Program-made: the position numbers and the translations under genes
The notes under the pieces: model-generated
Told to the model about the DNA's origin: nothing
Databases searched by the model: none
Seen by the model: only the letters and a program-made list of their open reading frames with translations
Part shown: piece by piece, positions 47,148 through 55,952 of the stretch
Numbering within the stretch: position 1 is the stretch's first letter
Layout: the number at the start of each line of letters is the position of its first letter
Source: Acholoe squamosa
Taxonomy: Eukaryota; Annelida; Polychaeta; Phyllodocida; Polynoidae
NCBI GenBank assembly: GCA_949317995.1
Contig: OX439040.1
Span: 76,915,972-76,979,971 of the forward strand
Reading direction: 5' to 3'
DNA: 64,000 nucleotides

Positions 47148-47740
47148 GTACGCATTAGATTATACCATGGTTTTCTAGTTGGGCACTCAAGATCAGTCCA
47201 GTGGCCGATCCAGGATTGTCTAGAAGGTGGGCAAGACTTGGTGAAAGCTGATGAGGTACTATCTGGCCCCGAGCACCACAAGCGATTCACAGTAGTCAGA
47301 CTGAGGTTTGGTGGTGGGGGCATGCCTCCAAGAATATTTTGAGTGTTTAGACTTGAAATGGTGCATTCTGAAGCATTCTCAGCCAGATATCAAGACTACA
47401 ATAAGAGATATGATAAACGGTAATCCTGTTTGGGGCCCCCTCTACACTTTTCTTTTCCCTCTCTTTTCCCTCTCATTTTCCCCTTTTTCTCCCTCTCCTT
47501 TTTTTGAGGGGGAAGGGACAGGCCCCCTGGTAAATCAGGAGAAAGGTTGTGGTCTTTGAATGAGCGCCGGTCTTGAATTGCTCTGGGGTACAGGGGTATT
47601 CAACTTCTAAAATGCACTATAATTTAAGTCTCGAGTTAATGCGGGGCTAGAGCCTACTTAAAATTTATATGAGTGCCCTCGCGCTTATACAAGCCAATAC
47701 AGTAAGCCGAATTTGCATCATGATTGGCTGAGCATTTCAT
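47148..47740. other. Intron sequence of ankyrin gene
   Basis: No further exon is recognised. A T/C-rich stretch at 47450-47505 and GCGCTTAT-type MITE words at 47560-47700 are present. Confidence 0.5.
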
Positions 47741-48106
47741 CAGGAGGGTGTTGCTCCTATAGTAAAAGGAAGAGCTGGCTAAAAATGCCCTCGTTTCCAG
47801 TCCTTTCTTTTCATGTAGCTATAACTTGTCCCTTTTGTTGCTCACAAGTGGTCATTCAAGTATGGTGCTAAAAAAGGGGGATTTGAGTAGGTACCTAGTT
47901 GGGAGAAGTCAGTCAGTATAATAAACTATAGAGCGTGTGACATGAGTAGGTACCTGGTAGTGCAGCTCTCTCTATTTTAAACAAGGCAGGTGACTTTTCA
48001 GACTAATGTGGTGAGTGCAAGTTGAATGGTGAAGCAGTGCACGACTTGTTTAGAAAAGAGGAAACATACTCTCAGCTCTTTTTATAATAGGAGCAACACC
48101 CTCTTG
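47741..48106 (+). mobile_element. CAGGAGGGTGTTGCTCCTAT TIR element
   Basis: Left CAGGAGGGTGTTGCTCCTAT; right ATAGGAGCAACACCCTCTTG. 366 bp with no coding frame. The interior is nearly identical to the 48731 copy, so it is recently active or duplicated. Confidence 0.85.
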
Positions 48107-48331
48107 AGCATGCATAATTTGTTTCAAAGAGTCAGGACTGTGGTATGAACAGAATAATAGGTGGATAGGTAAGCACAAAGGCCAGTTATCCAAGGTCAAT
48201 GCAGTTGGGTTGTCCTTGGACCTTAGCCTAGATGAACAACCTTTCTGCTGATTTACCTGACAGTAAATGATTGAAAAGAAAAAAGGATGAAATTGCTCCA
48301 GTAGACTTACTCACCCTATCATTCAGTCTAA

Positions 48332-48564
48332 GGGAGTGGTTATTCACCATCTTTTTTTTTTTGGAGGGGGGGGTTACAAATTTCTGACTCTTCTTGAGGG
48401 GCCTTAACAATTTTGCCTATTTTGTTGAAAAATAAAAAAAATAAAAAAATTGAAAGACAACATTAGCACAGTTCATAGATGGACCACACAAAATATTTCA
48501 TAGTGTACAGCATGAAGGTTCAACCATTAATGACACCCCATCTTGATGAATAATGACCACTCCC
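48332..48564. mobile_element. GGGAGTGG-type MITE in ankyrin intron
   Basis: GGGAGTGGTTATTCACCATC and GATGAATAATGACCACTCCC are inverted termini; one G tract lies inside. Confidence 0.8.
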
Positions 48565-48576
48565 TACATAATTCCG

Positions 48577-48640
48577 GCCTACACTGTCAGCACTTCACCT
48601 TACAGCTGCCAATGGTTACCGTGACAGCATCCAATGCCTT
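48577..48640 (+). pseudogene. Broken copy (a) of ankyrin exon
   Basis: Corresponds to the start of the exon at 49786 (peptide SALHLTAANGYRDSIQCL) and then hits TAA exactly where the hairpin element (48641) begins. The acceptor has decayed (CCGGCCTACACTG). Confidence 0.75.
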
Positions 48641-48722
48641 TAACCCTTTAAGGGCCGTTGATGCAGGAGTGCATCAGTCCCATTGGTCGTCATAATGCCC
48701 CGATGAGGTGCTGCTACCTCCG
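48641..48722. mobile_element. Multi-hairpin element start inside exon copy (a)
   Basis: AACCCTTTAAGGGCCG follows TGCCTT of the exon copy. The element is cut off by the TIR element at 48731. Confidence 0.7.
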
Positions 48723-48730
48723 TATACTTG

Positions 48731-49088
48731 CAGGAGGGTGTTGCTCCTATAGTAAAAGTAAGACCTGGCTAAAAATACCCTAGCTGCCAGTCCTTTCTTT
48801 TCATGTAGCTATAACTTGTCCCTTATGTTGCTCACAAGTGGTCATTGAAGTATGGTGCTAAAACGGGGGATTTGAGTAGGTACTTAGTTGGGAGAAGTCA
48901 GTCAGTATAATATACTATAGAGTGTGTGACATGAGTAGGTACCTGATAGTGCAGCTCTCTGTTTTAAACAAGGCAGGTGATTTTTTAGACTAATGTGGTG
49001 AGAGCAAGTTGAATGGTGAAGCAGAGCATGACTTCTTTTGAAAAGAGGGTACCTACTCACAGCTCTTTTTACCATAGGACCAACAAGC
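48731..49088 (+). mobile_element. CAGGAGGGTGTTGCTCCTAT TIR element, third copy
   Basis: Left end intact; right end diverged (ACCATAGGACCAACAAGCTC). Inserted into the block of duplicated ankyrin exon pieces. Confidence 0.8.
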
Positions 49089-49165
49089 TCCAGGCTGCAA
49101 ACCACCATACCGCAGCAAATCATTACTGTGACAGCGTCCAAGGCCTTTATTACAGATGGCAATGC
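49089..49165 (+). pseudogene. Broken copy (b) of ankyrin exon
   Basis: CCAGGCTGCAAACC...ATTACTGTGACAGCGTCCAA matches the acceptor and first 60 bp of the exon with many substitutions. It is followed by AATGACTACTTCTTCAATAC, the intron end seen before copy (c). Confidence 0.6.
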
Positions 49166-49187
49166 CTTTAATGACTACTTCTTCAAT

Positions 49188-49255
49188 ACTTCCAGGCTGC
49201 ACATCACTTCAACTTACAACCGGCAATGGTTACTGTGACAGCACACAATGCCTCT
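49188..49255 (+). pseudogene. Broken copy (c) of ankyrin exon
   Basis: Acceptor CAATACTTCCAG is intact. The frame reads CTSLQLTTGNGYCDSTQCL and then TAA. Confidence 0.7.
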
Positions 49256-49448
49256 AACATAGCGAGGTTTTGAGTTCATAGTATGTGCATAGCCATAACA
49301 GTTCATACTTGGTGTATACCTGCGGGAAAAGATGTGGCCATGAGATCAGGTCTGGGATTCGCTAATGTCAGCGTGCAAGTGGCGCTCCCGGGAACCGGTC
49401 TGGTTAAGAGTCTATATAGAGAAATAATAATTACTTCTTAAATACTTC

Positions 49449-49513
49449 CAGGCTGCACAGCCCTTCACCTTACAGTCACCAATGGTTACAGCAACAGCGC
49501 CAAATGCCTTTAA
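49449..49513 (+). pseudogene. Broken copy (d) of ankyrin exon
   Basis: Acceptor AAATACTTCCAG is intact. The frame reads CTALHLTVTNGYSNSAKCL, then TAA at the junction with a hairpin element. If spliced in, it would end the protein early. Confidence 0.75.
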
Positions 49514-49757
49514 CCCTTTAAGGGCTGCTTATGCAGGAGAGCATCAGTCCCATTGGTCGTCATGATGCATCAATGAAGTGCTGGCGAGTCTACTCACCAA
49601 CACTTCATTGGAGCATCATGCCGACCCTCCAGAGGTGTTATCAACCCCATTGGATTGGCATTATGCAAGAACATAGCCCTGGGGAGTTAATACATTCATG
49701 TCTTATGTCAACCAATGAGCAGGTTGCATCAATGCACCAGCTGCTTTTAAAGGGTAA
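49512..49757. mobile_element. Multi-hairpin TTAA element inside exon copy (d)
   Basis: TTTAACCCTTTAAGGGCTGC to GCTTTTAAAGGGTAA, with CAATGAAGTGCTGGCGAG/CTCACCAACACTTCATTGG and CCAGAGGTGTTATC joints. It interrupts the exon copy after TGCCTT. Confidence 0.8.
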
Positions 49758-49785
49758 AAACTGACTGCTTCTTAAATACTTCCAG

Positions 49786-49956
49786 GTTGTACAGCGCTAC
49801 ATCTAACAGCCGCCAATGGTTATCGTGACAGCGCCCAGTGCCTTATAGAGAAAGGAAAGGCCAATATCAACCAGAAGACAAACCGGGGCCACACCCCTCA
49901 GCAAATGGCCCGAGCACGCGGACAGATACAGATGGCCGCCTTCCTCAATGGGTTAG
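49786..49956 (+). CDS. Ankyrin-repeat gene, intact copy of the duplicated exon
   Basis: Acceptor AAATACTTCCAG and donor TTAG/GTCAGA. 171 nt, phase 1 at both ends. It reads CTALHLTAANGYRD, SAQCLIEKGKANINQ, KTNRGHTPQQMARARG, QIQMAAFLNGL: one whole ankyrin repeat and the TPxxxA start of the next with its helices. The codon split with 47147 is GGT, and the split with 55921 would be GCA. Its neighbours upstream are four decayed copies of its first third, so this is the only one that keeps the frame open. Confidence 0.85.
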
Positions 49957-50019
49957 GTCAGAAGACTTATAATTCTACAAATAATTGAGTTATATATTGA
50001 AATCTTTTATCTTTATATA

Positions 50020-50249
50020 CTTGACCCCTTGATTTGGGGAGGTAATTTTATTTTCGATCCCTCTTAGGGAGGGGGGGGGGGCAAATAATTTCATCCATTT
50101 CTAGGGAAAAAGCCTGTGTATAAAAAGGGCATGGTCGTCTACTATGGGTAGGGGTCAAAAGAATTCGCGCATGGGGGGAGGTCAAAATCTTTTTCACACG
50201 TACAAACCAACCAGCCCCCCCCCCCTGTTTTTAAAGATTGATCACTCCC
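50020..50249. mobile_element. GGGAGTGATC-type MITE, left end diverged
   Basis: Right end GATTGATCACTCCC preceded by CCAACCAGCCCCC and CCCTGTTTTTAA. G tracts with GTCAAA words lie inside. Confidence 0.7.
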
Positions 50250-50463
50250 TAATGTCAAAATGTTGGCAAGTGGAGAAAGGCATTCTCTGTTGTCGAGTTA
50301 CTTGCCAGAGATGCATTCATACACCTTGTTGACATTCATACACCTTGTCGACTATTGGGCGTAATGCATTGGTGGATCATGAGACAAATGCTATGGTCTT
50401 TTGACTTCATATTTCATAAATGCATCGTGTCACTTGAAAGGAATCAATCTAGTTGACAACAGC

Positions 50464-50643
50464 GGGCTTCCCTAGCCCACTTAAAAGGGTCTATATCTTC
50501 TCTTTGCTATCCCCTCAGGATGTGTGTGGTGCACATATGCGTGGGCACTGGCACATTCCTCTATGAAAATGTAGTAATGTTATTCTTGCCATGAATATGA
50601 CCTTAGCTGTCGAAATGGCGTTAAACATCTATTCCTCATTCCT
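50464..50643 (+). mobile_element. SINE-like retroposon, second copy
   Basis: Starts GGGCTTCCCTAGCCCACTT, contains GGATGTGTGTGGTGCACATA, ends GACCTTAGCTGTCGAAATGG, CGTTAAACATC and a degenerate TCATTCC tail. It is in the opposite orientation to 26497-26676. No clear target duplication. Confidence 0.65.
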
Positions 50644-51063
50644 TAGGAACATGATAGCAGATGTATTGGCAGCAGTGCGAATTTCCAACTCCAGGTGGTA
50701 GCACCATGCAGAGTGTTTCCCATTATGGTGATCACCTCCCTCATAGGATTAGTATCAGTACAGTAGAGACCAGTTATTCATTATTTTCAAATCATCATTG
50801 CTCTTAAGCTCTCCAATGACTACCTGTTTTTATTGTTTGGTCTTGTTCCCCATGATCTTCTCTGAATATTGGGGCAGTTTTGTCTCAATACTGTTCCTCA
50901 TTTTCCCAAAAGAATAAGACATGTGAAAAAAGGGTGTTCTGGTTCGGAGAACTATAATTTAAGGTGTCCAATCTAGGTCTATAAAGTACTGATTTATTTT
51001 TTCAAGATACATCTAAATAAAATAATCCTGATTAATCATAAAGAGTTATATATATATATATAT
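50644..51063. other. Intron sequence up to the retrotransposon
   Basis: AT-rich with a short TA tract (51047-51062) at the junction. No exon was recognised. Confidence 0.5.
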
Positions 51064-51277
51064 GGAACTATATACACCCGTGTATATATATATAATTAAT
51101 ATGTGCAGTGGTTGGATCTACTTTTCCTCCAGGGCGCGCATTGGTATGTGTGACGTCACCGTAAACATCCAGCGCCTATATAAGCTGCGGGATCCAAATT
51201 AACCGTCAGTTGGCGAGTTTCCTCAGAGCGGCACACACCACGCTGGGTGGTGCCGGAAAATTTCAACTTTTAATCTT
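51064..51277 (+). repeat. A1 split direct repeat
   Basis: Identical in extent to A2 (55248-55461). Runs from GGAACTATATACACCC to CAACTTTTAATCTT and contains the promoter. Confidence 0.92.
51151..51210 (+). promoter_or_regulatory. Retrotransposon promoter: CRE, TATA box, initiator
   Basis: TGACGTCA at 51151-51158, TATATAA at 51177-51183 and a TCAGT initiator at about 51206-51210, whose A is 30 bp from the TATA start. This is standard pol II spacing. Transcription from here would give a leader of about 107 nt before the gag ATG. The same set is repeated in A2 at 55335-55394. Confidence 0.65.
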
Positions 51278-51313
51278 GGTTTTTTCGAATTTTACGGTAT
51301 AATACCCTGCAAT

Positions 51314-54241
51314 ATGGGTAGGAAATCAGCTGGTAGAGCATCTACCAAGCCTGGTACTAAGAAAATACCAAAGAATACGAGGAATAAGGCCAACTCTAGG
51401 ACTTCGAGCAGCTCTGATCCAAGTATGGTTGACCCGGTGTCACCTGTTCCAAAAGCTTCAGGAAAGAATTTGGATCTAGCTGCTGACCAGACGTTCGTCA
51501 ATCTGGAGGAGAGGACTACGGTAATTGAAGACCAGCTTGCAGATATCAAAGATCTTCTGGAGACTATGGCGGCTAGACAAAGCAATCCGGTAGAAGGGGC
51601 GTGTCGAGCGGACTCACGTGGTGATGTTTTGACGCTGGATTCGAAAAGCGCTGTAGCCAAGCAACGGGGGAGACGTAGGCAGCGCTCGCCTAGTGACCGG
51701 GGAAGCCATGACAACAGGAATCCAAGATGGCGACGGGACCGTTCTACGTCGTCGGATTGGGATAAAAATTCGTCTTGTTCAAGGAGTTCTTCTACTGATA
51801 CTACACATTCTACACGGAGAAGACACCGGGGTGAGTTTGATCAGAAGAATTTTCTAGAGAAAGACTCTAAAATTGATTGTATCGAACGGTTAATGCTGGT
51901 AAATGTACGTCTTGCGAAAGACAGGTATGAGGCAGGCGAGGATATTTTCCATTTGCTTAGCCACCTTGAAATGTTAATCGAAAAATCCAGTACAAAGACC
52001 TATACGGTGTCAGCCTTATCTAAATATGACAAATCGGTAAAGGATAGGGCGAGCAAGAATGGACTGAAGGCATTCGAGAGGGTAGACAATTCTGATATCC
52101 TTAGATATTTGTCTTACGACGGGACCGTCCAAGCCCAGAAGGGGCAGGTGGTAAAATCCAAATCCTTCAAATCTAGGTCAGCTCGTACTTGTTTTGCTTT
52201 CAATAGAGCTGAAGGCTGTAGGGAAGATCCCTGTAAATACCGTCACGTTTGTGATGTATGTAATTCTCCTAACCATGGGCAGGGTCCTATTTTAAAATCT
52301 GAAAATTTGATGCCTGATTTTAATTTAGTATGTACGGTAGACCCTCCTAAGCCTCCCGTTTCTATCATTCCGGGGGATAATGGTAAAAATGATAGTGTAA
52401 ATATTTATAATTCTTGTGATTTGTCAAAGAATTTATTTATTTCTCATAGCTGCCCAGTACAGGGCGAGGTTGAACCACTTTTTACGGTGGAATGTTTGAA
52501 TAGACCCAGCATCAGGGTCTATGACAGTTGTGTAAATGGGGTATGTATGTGTGAGCATTTCATTTATGGTAGGAAGGCTCAGATACTCCCGTGTCGGCTA
52601 GCTAGTTTTCTCAGGCAGTCAGACCTTATTAATATCAATCAGATTGAGTCTGATTTTCTATGGTGTGGTTTTACCGAAGGGTTCAAAATTGTTGACCCGG
52701 GGTGTGATACAACATATGATTGTAAAAATTATAAGTCTATTTTAGAAGATAGATTTTATAACGAGATGTGTGGTATTATTATGGAGGAGTTGAACCAAGG
52801 CCTGGTTACAAAAACTGAATCTAAACCCAGATGTATTCATTCTCTAGGGGGTGTGGTAAAATCTAATGGTAAGCTTCGTCCCATCACTGATTGCAGTATG
52901 CCAGCAGGTATCTCTATTAATAATTTTATGAGTACAACGTCCAAAAGTTTCTCGTATAACTCTATTAACACTGTTACCTGCCAGCTTGATAGAAATGACT
53001 TTATGTGTGTAGTGGATTTAAAGTCTGCATATAGAAGTATTAATGTTTATGGCCCACATGTAGGCTATCAAGGCTTCAGGTGGAATTTTGGTAATGGAGA
53101 TGAATTTTTCGAGAGTAACCGTTTGACATTCGGTCTAAAGTGTGCTCCTTATATATTTAGTAGAATATCTGATTTTTTGACTGCTGTGGCTAAACTCTAT
53201 GGTGTAGATAGGATAGTAAACTACCTAGACGATTTTATTATCATAGCTCGGTCTAGAGATGAATGTTTACGTAAAAGGAATATCCTCATTGAGTGTATGG
53301 AGTATTTAGGGTTCGTTGTGTCGAAAGAGAAGGTGACTGAGCCCAGCCAGGTGTGTGTTTTTCTGGGTATAACCATTGACTCCAGGTGTATGGAGCTGTC
53401 CCTACCACAGAGTAAGCTAGATAAAATGAGCCTAGCAATAGACGAGTGCTTGGGTAAAAAATTTGTATCTAAGAAGACGTTACAGAGAATTGGTGGTTTA
53501 ATGTCTTTCTGTGCCCAAGTAGTACGTGGTGGTAAAACTTTCAGCAGGAGATTGTTTGATCTTTGTGCAAAGGCCAGAAATAGGGGTGTTATTAGACTTA
53601 ATGAGGAAACCCAAAATGACCTACTGTGGTGGAGGGATTTCTGTAGAATTTTCAATTGTAAAAATATCATTCTAAATGATAATGAATGTACCCCTATGTA
53701 TTCCGATTCCTCTGTACAGGGCTTTGGGGCCTGGTTTGATAAAGACTATTTTTATGGTACGTGGAATGATTCTAATCCTATGGTGGACTGTACAGGTCAC
53801 TTTGTTCAGGCTCCTAAGCTTGATAATCTCAAACTTCATCATAGAAATATAAATGTTTACGAGCTTTATCCAGTGGTGGTAGGCCTTAAACGCTGGATCG
53901 GAAAGTTTTCTAATACCAGAGTTCATTGCATTACGGACAACATGCAAGTATTGGCCATGTTGAATACCGGTAGGTCCAGGAATAAGTTGTGTATGTCCTG
54001 GTTGAGAGAAATTTTTTGGCTATGTTTTATACATAATATTGAAATATATGCAACGTATATAAAGTCAGAGGAGAATGTTTTAGCTGACCATTTGTCTAGG
54101 CTAAATTATAGAGGTGTCCCACAGAAATGTAAAAAGGTTTTAACTGAATATAACATGTGCTGTTATGATTCCAGGCCTGAGGGAGCTAGAGCGGAGAAGG
54201 AGAAGGTTTTTGTACAGGGGCGTGGCAGAGTCCACACGTAA
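51314..54241 (+). CDS. Gag-like/reverse transcriptase/RNase H polyprotein of the Ngaro-type element
   Basis: 975 codons, uninterrupted. Residues 1-175 are basic and Ser-rich, with a short coiled-coil-like stretch (about 62-88). A Cys/His cluster at 293-321 (CFAFN...GC...DPCKYRHVCDVC...H) is a CCCH-type finger seen in YR-retroelement Gag regions. The RT domain is about 480-700: RPITD (522), VVDLKSAY with the first catalytic Asp at 568, and YLDD at 637-640. RNase H is about 795-930, with candidate catalytic residues D797 (MYSDSS), E850, D875 (TDN) and D925 (LADHLSR). All key residues are present, so this frame looks functional. It makes the cDNA copy of the element. It overlaps the recombinase frame by 77 nt in the +1 frame. 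Confidence 0.93.
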   Translation: MGRKSAGRASTKPGTKKIPKNTRNKANSRTSSSSDPSMVDPVSPVPKASGKNLDLAADQTFVNLEERTTVIEDQLADIKDLLETMAARQSNPVEGACRADSRGDVLTLDSKSAVAKQRGRRRQRSPSDRGSHDNRNPRWRRDRSTSSDWDKNSSCSRSSSTDTTHSTRRRHRGEFDQKNFLEKDSKIDCIERLMLVNVRLAKDRYEAGEDIFHLLSHLEMLIEKSSTKTYTVSALSKYDKSVKDRASKNGLKAFERVDNSDILRYLSYDGTVQAQKGQVVKSKSFKSRSARTCFAFNRAEGCREDPCKYRHVCDVCNSPNHGQGPILKSENLMPDFNLVCTVDPPKPPVSIIPGDNGKNDSVNIYNSCDLSKNLFISHSCPVQGEVEPLFTVECLNRPSIRVYDSCVNGVCMCEHFIYGRKAQILPCRLASFLRQSDLININQIESDFLWCGFTEGFKIVDPGCDTTYDCKNYKSILEDRFYNEMCGIIMEELNQGLVTKTESKPRCIHSLGGVVKSNGKLRPITDCSMPAGISINNFMSTTSKSFSYNSINTVTCQLDRNDFMCVVDLKSAYRSINVYGPHVGYQGFRWNFGNGDEFFESNRLTFGLKCAPYIFSRISDFLTAVAKLYGVDRIVNYLDDFIIIARSRDECLRKRNILIECMEYLGFVVSKEKVTEPSQVCVFLGITIDSRCMELSLPQSKLDKMSLAIDECLGKKFVSKKTLQRIGGLMSFCAQVVRGGKTFSRRLFDLCAKARNRGVIRLNEETQNDLLWWRDFCRIFNCKNIILNDNECTPMYSDSSVQGFGAWFDKDYFYGTWNDSNPMVDCTGHFVQAPKLDNLKLHHRNINVYELYPVVVGLKRWIGKFSNTRVHCITDNMQVLAMLNTGRSRNKLCMSWLREIFWLCFIHNIEIYATYIKSEENVLADHLSRLNYRGVPQKCKKVLTEYNMCCYDSRPEGARAEKEKVFVQGRGRVHT

Positions 54242-55052
54242 AGTTCGCAGACAGCACTTTGGCAGGTACAAAAAATTTTGTAAGGAGTTTAGTCTCGATC
54301 CCCTACCTTGTTCTCCTTCTCAGGCCTCGTTGTATAGTGTATATTTATCTGATAAAATGAAACCTATTTCTGTTAGAAATTATTTGTCTGCAGTGTGGTA
54401 CTATCAGAAGTTGGAAGGTTATTCTGATTATAGTAGTAACTTTATGGTAAAGAAGACTTTGGATGGTATTGAACGGAATTATAAATGTTCTTCTATTAAA
54501 ACATATCCCTTAACCCCCAGTGATATGTTAAATATCAAGTCTAATCTGGATTTGTCTATGTATGATGATGTAGTTTTCTGGTCTGCTATCTTATTGTGTT
54601 ACTGGGGTGTGTTCAGGGTGGGCCATGTAGTCGATTCCCCTCATAACTTTGAATCAAAAAATATTTCTATATCTAGGGACTGCATTCGCATTGATGTTAA
54701 ATCTTCTAAAACTGACCAGTATGGTAGGAAGCCTTATGTGGTGTATTTGAAGAGGAATGATGATTCTGGTCTTTGTCCAGCTAGGTACTTGAAAATTTGT
54801 AAGAAGTCTAAGGGTAAATTATTGTTCAACATATGTAACAAACCGTTGACTTATAATTATATTAATACCAGGTTGAAGGCTGTATCTATGAAATGTGATA
54901 TTCCCCACAGAGTTTCAACTCATTCACTCCGACATGGTGGAGCAACACTTCTAAAGGACTCTGGTTTAAGGGTCGATGATATTAAAAGAGAGCAAATTGG
55001 AAATCTAATGTGGTATATAATTATTTACATGATTCTAAGCAAGACCTTTTAG
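54165..55052 (+). pseudogene. Tyrosine recombinase of the Ngaro-type element, frameshifted near its C-terminus
   Basis: 295 codons with the core of a YR integrase: N-terminal SAM-like helices (about 15-120), the box I Arg in FRVG (about 150), a Lys-containing strand, and HSLRHG (His-x-x-Arg box). The expected GN(W/L)-rich stretch follows, but the frame changes at about 55008-55013. The segment with the tyrosine nucleophile and C-terminal helix continues in another frame to TAG at 55070-55072. As written, the protein lacks the catalytic Tyr, so it should not integrate. The start overlaps the RT frame, so translation probably depends on frameshifting or reinitiation; the true start is uncertain. 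Confidence 0.88.
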
Positions 55053-55108
55053 CTCTGGATGTGATGTTATAGTGTGGAATGGTGTATCCATTGTGTTTGG
55101 CGGTTTTT

Positions 55109-55246
55109 GGCATGTATAGAATTGGTATTGACCAGATCAATTCTCACCAAACCCAATGTCTCCTTCTTTATTCCACTTGTGATATTATTATAATATTATT
55201 ATATATGTATTATTATCATTTTATCCCCAACGAACATATTAACTTA
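55109..55246 (+). repeat. B1 split direct repeat
   Basis: 138 bp from GGCATGTATAGAATTGG to CATATTAACTTA, matching B2 (55577-55714). It abuts A2 with one base between. Confidence 0.92.
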
Positions 55247-55247
55247 A

Positions 55248-55461
55248 GGAACTATATACACCCGTGTATATATATATAATTAATATGTGCAGTGGTTGGA
55301 TCTACTTTTCCTCCAGGGCGCGCATTGGTATGTGTGACGTCACCGTAAACATCCAGCGCCTATATAAGCTGCGGGATCCAAATTAACCGTCAGTTGGCGA
55401 GTTTCCTCAGAGCGGCACACACCACGCTGGGTGGTGCCGGAAAATTTCAACTTTTAATCTT
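55248..55461 (+). repeat. A2 split direct repeat
   Basis: 214 bp, matches A1 including CRE (55335-55342), TATA (55361-55367) and initiator. Confidence 0.92.
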
Positions 55462-55570
55462 TCTTGTATATATTGTATTTACATTGTTATATTGTATCTA
55501 TTACTGTATATATTGTATTTATATTGTTATATTGTATTTATGTATTGTATTATCAAATTATTGTCTTATT

Positions 55571-55576
55571 AATAAA
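55571..55576 (+). terminator. Polyadenylation signal of the retrotransposon
   Basis: AATAAA in the A2-B2 spacer, directly before B2. It would place the RNA 3' end inside B2, downstream of the A2 copy of the transcribed leader. Confidence 0.55.
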
Positions 55577-55710
55577 GGCATGTATAGAATTGGTATTGAC
55601 CAGATCAATTCTCACCAAACCCAATGTCTCCTTCTTTATTCCACTTGTGATATTATTATAATATTATTATATATGTATTATTATCATTTTATCCCCAACG
55701 AACATATTAA

Positions 55711-55714
<4 letters not shown>
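55577..55714 (+). repeat. B2 split direct repeat
   Basis: 138 bp, matches B1. The right border is followed at once by a TA tract (to 55753). Confidence 0.92.
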
Positions 55715-55757
<43 letters not shown>

Positions 55758-55920
55758 GATATTGTCAGTGTTGGTAGATCATGATTATTGAACCGGGATA
55801 TGGACGTTTAAAGCCATACTTCTAGTAATCTCCAAGTCTGGAGTCTCATAAAACTATTTATGGGATCATGGGTTAGAATGCATGTGTAATTATTGAATCT
55901 TAATAGTTTTTCTGTTTCAG

Positions 55921-55952
55921 CAAACAATGTAGGACCAACATGGATGAGCTGA
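55921..55952 (+). CDS. Ankyrin-repeat gene, probable terminal exon
   Basis: Strong pyrimidine-rich acceptor (TAGTTTTTCTGTTTCAG) then 32 nt. Two bases complete the codon left open at 49956 (G plus CA gives Ala), followed by NNVGPTWMS and TGA. Phase agreement and the first good acceptor after the retrotransposon support it, but the exon is too short to prove by homology. If real, the final intron is about 6 kb and contains the whole retroelement. Confidence 0.45.

Larger units (their letters stand above)
51064..55714 (+). mobile_element. Ngaro-type tyrosine-recombinase retrotransposon
   Basis: A 4651-bp element with the order A1 (214 bp), gag-RT-RNase H frame, tyrosine recombinase frame, B1 (138 bp), A2 (214 bp), 115-bp spacer, B2 (138 bp). 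A and B copies are each essentially identical in length and sequence. Split direct repeats of the A1...B1A2B2 kind, RT plus YR, and no integrase, protease or adenine methylase-like frame place it in the Ngaro branch of the DIRS order rather than among LTR elements. TA tracts adjoin both ends, and no target duplication is seen, as expected for YR integration. It lies in the last intron of the ankyrin gene, same strand. Near-identity of the repeats argues for recent insertion. Confidence 0.92.

Noticed and set aside
51292-53947. Minus-strand frames of 91-149 codons
   Set aside because: Antisense shadows of the retrotransposon gag-RT-RNase H frame.
51064-55714. LTR retrotransposon or endogenous retrovirus interpretation
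   Set aside because: Repeats are split A/B units rather than LTRs, there is no DDE integrase, protease or envelope-like frame, and a tyrosine recombinase is present.
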